The notes below the pieces were generated by a model. It made no database searches and was not told where the DNA came from. It saw only the letters and a list, made by a program, of their open reading frames with translations. From assembly GCA_942491945.1 (NCBI GenBank), contig CALODD010000085.1, forward strand, positions 1-64,000: a stretch of DNA of 64,000 bases. The letters run 5' to 3'. The translations under genes and the position numbers were made by a program. Positions 17,458 through 25,404 of the stretch are shown here, in pieces. How positions within the stretch are numbered: position 1 is the stretch's first letter; each line of letters opens with the position of its first letter. This DNA is from JAJDYQ01 sp942491945 (GTDB lineage: Bacteria; Pseudomonadota; Gammaproteobacteria; JAJDYQ01).

Positions 17458-17463
17458 ATTATA
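17458..17463 (-). promoter_or_regulatory. Candidate -10 box for the ribF operon
   Basis: A consensus TATAAT on the minus strand, in the 87-base gap upstream of ribF. No good -35 hexamer is seen at 16-18 bases, so only the -10 is proposed. Confidence 0.4.
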
Positions 17464-17514
17464 GCGGTGTTTTAAGCCCGCTGTTAGCGAGTTTCGAGGG
17501 GTTCTGACGAGAAA

Positions 17515-18234
17515 TCAGTCCTCGATATGCTCCCAGTAGGCCTTAAAAATCGGCTCAAGTTCTTCCACAGCTTCGCCAATCGAGGCAGGGACATATTGCG
17601 ACAGCGCATCAAGCAAAATAATGGCGTTGATTGCGCCATCATGTTTCTGGCCATCAGGCCCCAGTGCCGCACGCATGCGTTGGCTGAGTTTGTGGTTCAC
17701 TTCCACCAGATTAGCGTAATGATCTTCAAGCTCTCCAAAATCAGAGTATGCACGCCCGGTAATCGATTTCTTGAAATACTGACCTAATCGGTACATCGAA
17801 AGCACCCGATAAAGCGTTTCATCCGGGTCAGCCAGCGGCAGGTGAAAATGCGCCATCGGCCGCAGAAATTGTGTATATGGACATTCGCTGGTCGCCATAA
17901 ACAAACCTAGCAAAGAGCCCAAAATATCCTGCACCGGCGCAATCATCTGCTTACTGCGCTCGCCCTGGTCTACAGTGACTTTGATCTCATCAACAGAGTT
18001 CAGATGTCCCAGTTCCTCAACAAAGGGAATGACACGGATCGCCAGAGGACAACAGGCATACTCTTCAGCAGATAACGGACAATGTCCGCATTTATTGTTC
18101 TCCAGATGCGTCCATTCGGGTGAGTTGTCCGTCGTGTGCGATTTAACATCATCCGCATCCAGCTCCAGACTGACCGGGAATCTCACCTCGTCGTATTCGT
18201 CGACTGACAGTTTATATTCTATGACGCTCGACAT
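17515..18234 (-). CDS. Unknown Cys-motif protein, 239 residues
   Basis: I do not recognise the family with confidence. The N-terminal half has a tight Cys cluster, NKCGHCPLSAEEYACCPLA (about residues 48-66), with four Cys that could bind a metal. Another Cys lies in SECPYTQFLRPMAHFHLP. The C-terminal half is helical (EDHYANLVEVNHKLSQRMRA, then an ALSQYVPASIGEAVEELEP tail). There is no signal peptide or transmembrane segment. It lies between murJ and ribF on the same strand, 54 bases after murJ. It is a coherent long frame with neighbour-like codon use. Confidence 0.7.
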   Translation of the reverse strand: MSSVIEYKLSVDEYDEVRFPVSLELDADDVKSHTTDNSPEWTHLENNKCGHCPLSAEEYACCPLAIRVIPFVEELGHLNSVDEIKVTVDQGERSKQMIAPVQDILGSLLGLFMATSECPYTQFLRPMAHFHLPLADPDETLYRVLSMYRLGQYFKKSITGRAYSDFGELEDHYANLVEVNHKLSQRMRAALGPDGQKHDGAINAIILLDALSQYVPASIGEAVEELEPIFKAYWEHIED

Positions 18235-18288
18235 CTCTCTATCCTGTTGTTCTTATCATTAACCGCTGACTAGAAAATATACGGTTGT

Positions 18289-19854
18289 TTATTCTGGCTT
18301 CATCATATGCGTTGGACGCAAACCAAGCAAAATTAATATCATGCCAAACACTCCAGCACCTGCCGTTACCCATACCGTTAACCAGCCTGCCCTGCTGAAA
18401 AGATCACGCTGATACCATTCACCGGTTTCACCTGCGAACATCCATAGCACTCCACCCATAACCGCAGATGCAATCAATACACGGACCAGAAAAATACCCC
18501 AGCCTTTAGCGAAGTAATACACACCATCACGCTTTAGCCAGATATAGAGTAATGCGCAGTTCACATAAGCCGCCAACGCCGTTGCCGCTGCCAGGCCCAT
18601 ATGCACACCATCAAATGCCACGTAATACAGGCCGCCGACGAACAGTAATTTAAAAATCACATTCGCCACCATGGCAGAAATCGCCGCTTTCACCGGCGTC
18701 TTTGTATCCTGACGAGAGAAATACCCCGGCGCTAAAACCTTCACGAAAATAAAAGCGGGCAAACCAAGCGTGTAAGCCATCAGACTCAAACGCGACATCT
18801 CGATATCACGCAAGCCAAACTCACCATAACCAAACAAGGTTGCCAGCATCGGCCCAGCCAGAACAAACAGACCCACCATAGCCGGAATACTGATTAACAC
18901 CGCCCAGCGCATGGCCCAGTCCATCAGATTATAAAACTTGTCGGGCGAATCAGAGGCATGCACTCTGGAAAGACTCGGCAATATCACTGTCGCCAATGCC
19001 ACACCAAAAACCCCCAGCGGAAATTCCACCAGACGATCCGAGAAATAAATCCAGGTGACACTGCCCGTCACCAGAAACGAGGCGATCAGGGTATCCATCA
19101 ACAGGCTGATCTGCAGCACCGAAGAACCAAAGATCGCTGGCAACATCAGCTTACGAATCTTAGTCACACCTTCGTGATACCAACCCCAGCGTGGCATCGG
19201 CAATAGACCCAGTCGATAAACGGCTGGTAACTGAAACCCAAGCTGAACCACACCCGCAACAAACACACCACCGGCCAATGCCATCACGGGCTCGTCCAGA
19301 TGAGGTGATACACCAATGGCCGCAATAATCAGCACCAGATTCAGAAACACCGGCGTAAAGGCCGGAATCGCAAATTGCCTGTAGGTATTGAGAATCCCAG
19401 CTGTCAGAGCCGCCATAGAGATAAAGAAAATATACGGGAAGGTGAAACGCAGCATTTCGACGCTCAGCGCGAATTTGTCTTCATTGCCCTCCGTCAGAAA
19501 ACCCGCGCCAAAAATAGAAATCAGCACAGGCGCACCAATTACACCCAGTACAGTAATCAGTAAGAGAGACAACGCCAGTGTTCCGGACGCATAAGCCACC
19601 AGCTCACGGACTGCGGGATCGCCCTCTTTCTCCCTGGCTTCCGACAGAACCGGCACAAATGACTGCGAAAAGGCCCCCTCGGCAAACAGGCGACGTAGAA
19701 AGTTGGGAATCTTGAAGGCCACGAAAAAGGCATCCGTCGCTGCCCGCGCACCAAAATAATTGGCGAACACAATATCTCGCGCCAGACCGGCAATACGCGA
19801 AATCAAAGTCATTGAAGAAAAACTGAAGACTGATTTGAGGAGTTTGTCGGCCAA
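18289..19854 (-). CDS. murJ: Lipid II flippase MurJ
   Basis: A 521-residue MOP-superfamily protein with about 14 transmembrane helices that flips lipid II across the inner membrane for peptidoglycan synthesis. Typical MurJ segments are present: SLMTLISRI-like start (SFSSMTLISRIAGLARD), RRLFAEGAFSQSFVP near residue 53 and YFSRQDTKTPVK near residue 375. The Arg and Asp residues in these loops are the ones linked to flipping. It is divergent from rpsT, an arrangement conserved in many Gammaproteobacteria. Confidence 0.96.
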   Translation of the reverse strand: MADKLLKSVFSFSSMTLISRIAGLARDIVFANYFGARAATDAFFVAFKIPNFLRRLFAEGAFSQSFVPVLSEAREKEGDPAVRELVAYASGTLALSLLLITVLGVIGAPVLISIFGAGFLTEGNEDKFALSVEMLRFTFPYIFFISMAALTAGILNTYRQFAIPAFTPVFLNLVLIIAAIGVSPHLDEPVMALAGGVFVAGVVQLGFQLPAVYRLGLLPMPRWGWYHEGVTKIRKLMLPAIFGSSVLQISLLMDTLIASFLVTGSVTWIYFSDRLVEFPLGVFGVALATVILPSLSRVHASDSPDKFYNLMDWAMRWAVLISIPAMVGLFVLAGPMLATLFGYGEFGLRDIEMSRLSLMAYTLGLPAFIFVKVLAPGYFSRQDTKTPVKAAISAMVANVIFKLLFVGGLYYVAFDGVHMGLAAATALAAYVNCALLYIWLKRDGVYYFAKGWGIFLVRVLIASAVMGGVLWMFAGETGEWYQRDLFSRAGWLTVWVTAGAGVFGMILILLGLRPTHMMKPE

Positions 19855-19972
19855 ATTATTTTTCCTGTTATGTGCTCGCCGGTCGTGTGGCGCGTATTAT
19901 GTCAGCTTTTCACGATAGCACCGAAATCCGGCAGAATTCAGTCGGAAATCAGGCAAAAAAGGCCGGAAAACA

Positions 19973-20001
19973 TTGACTTTCGGCGTGAAAATGCCCATAT
20001 T
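19973..20001 (+). promoter_or_regulatory. Candidate rpsT promoter
   Basis: TTGACT (-35), a 17-base spacer and CATATT (-10), placing the start about 55-60 bases before the rpsT GTG. The -35 is 5/6 and the -10 is 4/6 to the sigma70 consensus. Confidence 0.45.
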
Positions 20002-20019
20002 ACGCGCCCTTTTGAGCAC

Positions 20020-20036
20020 CATGCCATTGTGGCATG
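20020..20036 (+). promoter_or_regulatory. Leader hairpin upstream of rpsT
   Basis: CATGCCA, loop TTG, then TGGCATG: a perfect 7-bp stem ending 29 bases before the GTG start and just upstream of the ribosome-binding site. S20 is feedback-regulated at translation in E. coli, so this leader stem may take part in similar control. That role is inference. Confidence 0.4.
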
Positions 20037-20065
20037 TGAAATAACTGAATTTTCAGGAGCAAAAC

Positions 20066-20329
20066 GTGGCAAATAGTCCTCAAGCCAAAAAACGTGCCCG
20101 TCAGGCCGACAACAGCAACGCGCGCAACGCAGCTCAGCGTTCACGTCTGCGTACGGCTATCAAGAAAGTTGTTTACGCTGTAGAAGCTGGCGACAAAGCA
20201 ACTGCAGAGACGGCATACAAAGAAGCTGTTCCTGTTATTGACAGCGCCTGCGGTAAAGGCCTGATTCATCGCAATAAGGCTGCTCGTCATAAGAGCCGTT
20301 TGAATACGACTATTCGTGCGATGGCTTAA
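20066..20329 (+). CDS. rpsT: 30S ribosomal protein S20
   Basis: An 87-residue S20 that binds 16S rRNA early in 30S assembly. The basic Ala/Arg/Lys-rich sequence is typical (MANSPQAKKRARQ start, LIHRNKAARHKSRL near the end). The start is GTG, preceded by CAGGAG 6-7 bases upstream. E. coli rpsT also uses a weak start (UUG), which takes part in autoregulation. It ends in front of a strong terminator. Confidence 0.97.
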   Translation: MANSPQAKKRARQADNSNARNAAQRSRLRTAIKKVVYAVEAGDKATAETAYKEAVPVIDSACGKGLIHRNKAARHKSRLNTTIRAMA

Positions 20330-20357
20330 TTTTTTAAGCTTTTTAGAATTGTGAAGG

Positions 20358-20381
20358 AACCGCGCACTGCGCGGTTTTTTT
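20358..20381 (+). terminator. Rho-independent terminator of rpsT
   Basis: AACCGCGC, loop ACT, then GCGCGGTT followed by a run of T: a perfect 8-bp GC-rich stem, 28 bases after the rpsT stop. Confidence 0.9.
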
Positions 20382-20416
20382 ATGTCTGGGTTTTGTGGTG
20401 GCGACGCCTGGGACGC

Positions 20417-20561
20417 CGTCATTCCGGCGTGCCTTTGGCCGGAATCCCTCCATCGTCACTCCGACGTGTGTTTGGCCGGCCTCCCTTTCTACTACCATTC
20501 CAGCGTGCCTTTCACACAACCCAATCACACCCCGTCATTCCCGCATGAATTAGGCGGGAAT
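20417..20561. repeat. REP-like palindromic repeat units
   Basis: At least two copies of a CGTCATTCC-type unit. The first folds as ATTCCGGC (20421-20428) with GCCGGAAT (20438-20445). The last folds as ATTCCCGC (20537-20544) with GCGGGAAT (20554-20561). Degenerate CGTCACTCC and CCATTCC copies lie between. This looks like the dispersed extragenic palindromes seen in many proteobacterial genomes. No gene is seen here; the open frame across 20382-20888 is not protein-like. Confidence 0.65.
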
Positions 20562-20599
20562 CTATATTTAGCATGGCGAGGTTTCGCGCTTGATCGTTT

Positions 20600-21060
20600 G
20601 TTTTCTTTATTAAACTCGTTGCACGAGCGCGAGCCCTTTTTGTTTCGGCAAAAAGGGCGGAAAACCATTTACTCCGAATACGCTGGTCTTCGACTTCCCA
20701 TTTATTTCCAGATTGATTCGGCGCTGCGTAAACTCGCCCTTCGTACCTCAGGGCTCAGACAGTACTTGCTTAACCCGAATAAACCTGAAAATAAACGGCA
20801 GCGTATAAGTCGCGGAAAGGCACCAGCCCTAAAGAATGTGCTTTTGACCTTCCTCCCTATGACTCGACGAGCAACGGAGAAAAATTGACCGTAAATCGGC
20901 AGGAGCCGATTTAGGAGCGCGCAGCAGGACGCTGCTCGCGACGGCGGTTAATTTTTCGAGTAGCGCAGTGAAGCCGATAGGCCGAGTCATTCGGGAAATG
21001 TTTCTTTTGGTTACTTTTCTTGCGCCAAGAAAAGTAACGCCCGCCGCAGGCGAAATGCTA
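20600..21060. repeat. Hairpin-rich non-coding repeat block before the DUF3800 gene
   Basis: No gene is supported in this stretch. Three perfect hairpins stand out: GCCCTTTTTG/CAAAAAGGGC (20633-20658, 10 bp), TAAATCGGC/GCCGATTTA (20893-20914, 9 bp, loop AGGA), and GTTACTTTTCTTG/CAAGAAAAGTAAC (21010-21038, 13 bp, loop CGC). A fourth, AGCAG/CTGCT with CGCG arms, lies around 20920-20942. The TTTTGGTTACTTTTCTTG segment resembles a dispersed element found between genes in many Gammaproteobacteria. It is probably a mosaic of dispersed elements at an insertion site. Confidence 0.6.
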
Positions 21061-21155
21061 AAAGATTGAATAATAAAAGCCATCTATATGCCATACTAGA
21101 CATTAATATTTGTGTGTTAAAAACAAACAATCACAAGCCACCACTATACAAACCT

Positions 21156-22319
21156 ATGCAAAAAACTTTTGCTTATATTGATGAGTACGGAAATCATGAT
21201 TTAGATACCACAAAAAAAGGTGCGTCAAAGTTTTTTATTCTGGTTGCGGTTTTAATCCCAGAAGAAAAAATCAAGGATTTAAAATCTAGTACAGAGCTGA
21301 TTAGAAAAAAATATTTTCAGACCGGAGAGATGAAATCCAGCGGGATTGGAAACAATCATAAACGCCGAATTTCGGTACTAAACTCTACTAAGGATCTAGA
21401 ATTCACTTTCTACTCCCTCGTTGTTGATAAAGACCGAATCAACAAGGACAGCGGCTTAAAATATAAAAAATCGTTTCTAAAGTACCTCAATGGAAAAGTC
21501 TATAAAAAGCTATTCTCGGGATTCAACGACATACACATCATTGCAGACGAACATGGAAGCGAAGCATATAAGGATAGCTTCAGGCGCTATATTGAAAAAC
21601 ATCACAAACCAGATATGTTCTATAGAGCAAGTTTCGACTTAGTACAAAGTAAAGATCATGTATTAGTTCAACTAGCAGACTTAATCGTTGGCTCTATATC
21701 AAAAATATATGAGGATAAAGCCAGTCAAAGCTTAACCGAATCCTATTTAACCCTGATTAAACAAAAATGTATTGGTCTTGACGAATGGCCCACTAAATTC
21801 CAGGCATACTATCCACCTGACACAACAACCGACGAGTTTAGCCAATTAATATTCTCGCATTCACTAGCATCTGCTGAGATATTTATAGAAGAACATGAAT
21901 CAAATCCAGAAGAAGACATTAGACTACAGGTAGCCACCGCGAGATTTTTCATATTCCACTCCCGTTGGATAAACAAAGATTCCTACATTTCCACCAAGGC
22001 AATACAGGAACATTTACATGATTCAGGTTATGGGAAAGTAACCGAGCAAAAACTGAGATCATCTATTATCGCAAAGCTAAGAGATAGCGATGTAATTATA
22101 TCAAGCTCTAACAAAGGATATAAAATTCCATCCTCATTTAAAGATATGGAAACATTCGTGGAGACTGTAAATAGCAAAATTAAGCCATTATTAGAGCGTC
22201 TCGGGCGAGCTAGAGCTAATTTAAAATTGGCCAGTCATGGGGAAATAGATATATTGAAAGGCCCGAACTCCCCTCACTTAGTCACATTTATTGAAACCTT
22301 AGAAAAACAAAAAAAATAA
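21156..22319 (+). CDS. DUF3800 protein with winged-helix-like C-terminus
   Basis: A 387-residue accessory protein. The N-terminal about 230 residues fit DUF3800, a family with an RNase H-like fold. Acidic positions are in YIDEYG (Asp9, Glu10), in IIADEHGSEAYKD and in the closing QLADLIVG motif. The last about 125 residues (STKAIQEHLHDSGYGKVTEQ, then RDSDVIISSSNKGYKIP) look like a winged helix plus a helical tail. The ATG at 1156 bases past 20000 fits the family start; no clear Shine-Dalgarno is seen, and an in-frame TTG at 21066 is possible. It is AT-rich (21 of 60 G/C in the line at 21301). It sits between proB and rpsT, which normally lie close together. DUF3800 genes often occur in mobile or defence regions; the function is unproven. 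Confidence 0.75.
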   Translation: MQKTFAYIDEYGNHDLDTTKKGASKFFILVAVLIPEEKIKDLKSSTELIRKKYFQTGEMKSSGIGNNHKRRISVLNSTKDLEFTFYSLVVDKDRINKDSGLKYKKSFLKYLNGKVYKKLFSGFNDIHIIADEHGSEAYKDSFRRYIEKHHKPDMFYRASFDLVQSKDHVLVQLADLIVGSISKIYEDKASQSLTESYLTLIKQKCIGLDEWPTKFQAYYPPDTTTDEFSQLIFSHSLASAEIFIEEHESNPEEDIRLQVATARFFIFHSRWINKDSYISTKAIQEHLHDSGYGKVTEQKLRSSIIAKLRDSDVIISSSNKGYKIPSSFKDMETFVETVNSKIKPLLERLGRARANLKLASHGEIDILKGPNSPHLVTFIETLEKQKK

Positions 22320-22329
22320 GAAAGCCGCT

Positions 22330-23451
22330 TCACATCAAAACCAAATTATCCCGATGAATCAACTCCGCCTCATCAACATACCCCAGTAAATTCTGTATCT
22401 CACTACTCGCCTGCCCTTTAATGACATCGACTTCGGCAGAAGAATAATTCACCAGACCACGCGCAACTTCATTGCCTTTATTATCAATACAGGCAACAAC
22501 TTCGCCGCGCTGGAATTTTCCGATGACACGCTTCACGCCTACCGGCAACAAACTTTTACCGGATTGCTTCAGTACTTTTACCGCGCCGTCATCGAGTTCC
22601 AGTTTTCCAGGTATGACCATATGACCAGCAAGCCATTGTTTACGTGCTGCGAGGGGCTCATTGGCCGGGCAAAACAAGGTACCTATCTGCTCACCTTGCG
22701 CGAGTCTCTTTAGTGTTCCTTCACCACGCCCACCAACAACAAAGGTTGCTGTACCTGAGCGTGCTGCAAGTCGTGCGGCCTGTACTTTGGTGATCATTCC
22801 ACCACGACCTAACAGGCCTGAACCTGATGCCATTCCTTCTAATGTATCGTCATCGACACTGACACGATCAAGTAACTTGGCATCCTTATTTTCGCGTGGA
22901 TTACTGTCATACATGCCTTGTTGATCTGTCAGGATCGCGAGCACATCGGCTTCAATTAAATTCGCGGTTAATGCGGCCAGTCGATCATTATCACCAAACT
23001 GAATTTCTTCCATCGCGACGGTATCGTTTTCATTCACCACTGGAATCACACCGAGATCAAGTAGTCGATTTAATGTACTGCGTGCATTCAGATAACGACG
23101 ACGGTTTGCCATGTCATCATGGGTGAACAGTACTTGTGCGGTATGCACGCCGTGTTTTTGAAAGCAGGATTCATAGGCTTGTACCAGGCCCATCTGTCCA
23201 ATTGCCGCGGCGGCCTGTAAGTCATTCAGTGCTTCTGGACGAGACGTCCAGCCTAAACGCGACAGGCCTTCAGCAACGGAACCGGATGATACTAGAACAA
23301 CACGTCGTCCTTCGGAACGCATCTGACAGATATCTTCCACCCACGCAGAAATCTGGTCGTGATCGAGCCCCTGGCCGTCTTTGGTTACCAGTGAACTACC
23401 AACCTTAATGACCCAGCGTTGGCTTTGTCCGAGTTGTTCTCTGCTTTTCAT
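22330..23451 (-). CDS. proB: Glutamate 5-kinase
   Basis: A 373-residue ProB that phosphorylates glutamate in the first step of proline synthesis. An amino-acid-kinase domain comes first (VIKVGSSLVTKDGQGLD, VVLVSSGSVAEG, VVNENDTVAM and DQQGMYDSNPR, all family signatures). A C-terminal PUA domain covers about residues 280-365. Proline normally inhibits the enzyme. Its ATG directly follows the obgE stop. It belongs to the conserved rplU-rpmA-obgE-proB run. Confidence 0.96.
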   Translation of the reverse strand: MKSREQLGQSQRWVIKVGSSLVTKDGQGLDHDQISAWVEDICQMRSEGRRVVLVSSGSVAEGLSRLGWTSRPEALNDLQAAAAIGQMGLVQAYESCFQKHGVHTAQVLFTHDDMANRRRYLNARSTLNRLLDLGVIPVVNENDTVAMEEIQFGDNDRLAALTANLIEADVLAILTDQQGMYDSNPRENKDAKLLDRVSVDDDTLEGMASGSGLLGRGGMITKVQAARLAARSGTATFVVGGRGEGTLKRLAQGEQIGTLFCPANEPLAARKQWLAGHMVIPGKLELDDGAVKVLKQSGKSLLPVGVKRVIGKFQRGEVVACIDNKGNEVARGLVNYSSAEVDVIKGQASSEIQNLLGYVDEAELIHRDNLVLM

Positions 23452-24531
23452 TTATTCGTTAACTTCTTTTTGTGCTTTGGCTTCTTTCTTTTGCATTTCA
23501 AGTTGTAGCTGTTCTTCTTCACGCTGATGTTCCAGGTGAACCATAATATCGGTAACCAGTTGATGCGTACCATGACCTGCAGCTGCGGATATTCGATAGG
23601 AGCGCCCTTCCCACCCAAGTCGTTCAATAATATCGTTACAACGTTCTTCGGCTTCGTCTTCAAACATCAGGTCGGTCTTATTCAGCACCAGCCAGCGTTC
23701 TTTGTTCGCCAGCTCTTCATCGAACTGTTTCAGCTCATTCACCAGTGTCTTTACATGTTCAACCGGGTCTTCGTTTTCATCCATCGGCAGAATATCCACC
23801 AGATGTAATAACAAACCGGTACGACGTAGGTGACGCAGGAACTGGATGCCCAGACCTGCACCTTCGGATGCGCCACCGATTAATCCCGGTATATCCGCCA
23901 TCATAAAACTACGATGTGATTCTATATACACAACACCCAGCTGAGGATGCAATGTCGTAAACGGGTAATCGGCAATCCGTGGGCGTGCTGCCGATACCTG
24001 ACTGATCAAAGTCGACTTACCGGCATTCGGCAATCCCAGCAATCCGACATCGGCTAATACGTTCAGCTCTAATAGGAGTTCGCGTTCTTCACCGGGCGTA
24101 CCATTGCTTGATTGCCTCGGAGCACGATTAGTCGAACTTTTAAAGCGTGTATTACCCAGGCCATGAAAACCGCCCTTGGCTACCAGCAACAGTTCTTCAT
24201 GTTCTGTTAGATCACCAATGACTTCCTGGGTATCGAGATCATTCACTCGTGTACCAACCGGCACTTCGATTATCAGGTCATCCGCGCTTTCACCTGTACG
24301 CTCTTTTCCCATGCCCTGCTGACCATTATCGGCTTTAAACATACGTTTATGTCGATAGTCCGCCAGCGTGCTCAATGATTCATTGGCTTTTAGATAGACA
24401 CTGCCACCATCACCACCGTCGCCACCGTCCGGGCCACCGCGCGGAATGTATTTCTCACGACGAAAGCTGACGCAGCCATTGCCGCCTTTTCCGGCAGTCA
24501 CGCGTATTTTGACTTCATCAACAAATTTCAT
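23452..24531 (-). CDS. obgE: Obg-family GTPase
   Basis: A 359-residue GTPase associated with the 50S subunit and the stress response. The Gly-rich Obg fold occupies about residues 1-158 (AGKGGNGCVSFRREKYIP, then PDGGDGGDGGSV). The G domain has GLPNAGKSTL (G1), DIPGLIGGASEGAGLG (G3 region) and NKTDLM (G4). The short acidic/Lys-rich C-terminal tail is normal for the family. It lies downstream of rpmA and a terminator-like hairpin, so partial read-through or its own promoter is likely. Confidence 0.97.
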   Translation of the reverse strand: MKFVDEVKIRVTAGKGGNGCVSFRREKYIPRGGPDGGDGGDGGSVYLKANESLSTLADYRHKRMFKADNGQQGMGKERTGESADDLIIEVPVGTRVNDLDTQEVIGDLTEHEELLLVAKGGFHGLGNTRFKSSTNRAPRQSSNGTPGEERELLLELNVLADVGLLGLPNAGKSTLISQVSAARPRIADYPFTTLHPQLGVVYIESHRSFMMADIPGLIGGASEGAGLGIQFLRHLRRTGLLLHLVDILPMDENEDPVEHVKTLVNELKQFDEELANKERWLVLNKTDLMFEDEAEERCNDIIERLGWEGRSYRISAAAGHGTHQLVTDIMVHLEHQREEEQLQLEMQKKEAKAQKEVNE

Positions 24532-24597
24532 GGGTGGTAACCAATAAGAATATGGGGTCGGATATTAAATTAATTCCGCAAAAAAAGATCGGCATAA

Positions 24598-24624
24598 AAA
24601 AAGCCCCGCAGTGCGGGGCTTTTT
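24598..24624 (-). terminator. Rho-independent terminator after rpmA
   Basis: GCCCCGC, loop ACT in the minus sense, then GCGGGGC, flanked by A5 and T5 tracts. It lies 20 bases after the rpmA stop and 67 bases before obgE. It would set the ratio of ribosomal protein to obgE/proB message. Confidence 0.85.
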
Positions 24625-24644
24625 AAATTCAGCTTAAATGCCGC

Positions 24645-24902
24645 TTACGCAGGATAAACACTCACTTGCTGGCGACTATTCGGGCCTTTCGTTTCGAAAA
24701 CGACTTTGCCGTCTACTTTAGCGAACAGTGTGTGATCACGACCACAACCAACATTCACTCCAGGGCGTACCGCAGTGCCACGCTGACGAATCAGGATGTT
24801 ACCGGCCAGAACGCTTTCGCCGCCGTAGCGCTTAACGCCAAGGCGTTTGGATTCTGAATCGCGACCGTTCCGAGAACTACCGCCTGCTTTTTTATGTGCC
24901 AT
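24645..24902 (-). CDS. rpmA: 50S ribosomal protein L27
   Basis: An 85-residue L27, part of the 50S peptidyl-transferase region. The N-terminus MAHKKAGGSSRNGRDSESKR and the GGESVLAGNILIRQRGT segment are diagnostic. It lacks the extra cleaved N-terminal extension seen in Firmicutes. It is 39 bases after rplU and followed by a strong terminator. Confidence 0.98.
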   Translation of the reverse strand: MAHKKAGGSSRNGRDSESKRLGVKRYGGESVLAGNILIRQRGTAVRPGVNVGCGRDHTLFAKVDGKVVFETKGPNSRQQVSVYPA

Positions 24903-24941
24903 TTTGGTCTAAACCTCTAAAAATTCGATATTTAATAACAA

Positions 24942-25253
24942 TTAGCCGGAAATACCGGTAATTTCTACTTCTGTGTAATTCTGACGATGTCCCTGACGCT
25001 TCATGTGGTGCTTGCGACGCTTGAACTTGATGATGTGGACTTTATCGCCACGACCATTTGCCACAACCTTTGCGCTGACCTTGCCACCGTCGATAGTAGG
25101 TGAACCGACCTTGCTGTTCTCGCCATCGGCCAACATCAGCACCTGATCGAACTCCACAGTGTCACCTGCTTCAGCTTTTAAGCTCTCAACACGAATCGTG
25201 TCGCCTTCTGAAACGCGGTACTGTTTGCCGCCTGTTTTAATCACTGCTTGCAT
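24942..25253 (-). CDS. rplU: 50S ribosomal protein L21
   Basis: A 103-residue L21, normal length. It begins MQAVIKTGGKQYRVSEGD and has the KRRKHHMKRQGHRQNYTEV basic tail that binds 23S rRNA. It is the first gene of rplU-rpmA-(terminator)-obgE-proB, with a near-consensus promoter about 46-74 bases upstream. It is divergent from ispB, as in E. coli. Confidence 0.98.
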   Translation of the reverse strand: MQAVIKTGGKQYRVSEGDTIRVESLKAEAGDTVEFDQVLMLADGENSKVGSPTIDGGKVSAKVVANGRGDKVHIIKFKRRKHHMKRQGHRQNYTEVEITGISG

Positions 25254-25298
25254 GGTCTTTCCGTCAAAAAATAGTTAGGACACCCTAAAGGGGCGCGA

Positions 25299-25327
25299 AT
25301 TCTAGCGATTGACTCCCTCATCGTCAA
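25299..25327 (-). promoter_or_regulatory. Sigma70 promoter of rplU-rpmA
   Basis: TTGACG, exactly 17 bases, then TAGAAT; each hexamer matches 5/6. The predicted start near 25292 leaves a 5' leader of about 40 bases before the rplU ATG. Confidence 0.75.
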
Positions 25328-25404
25328 CGAGAATAGCCCTAAATATCAGTAATTTCACCGAAATCATACATTTACTGGTTTTGCACCGGGTGGATGGCTA
25401 GAAT

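Noticed and set aside
20382..20888. 168-codon open frame in the repeat block
   Set aside because: It runs through REP-like units and perfect hairpins, has no ribosome-binding site and its composition is not protein-like.
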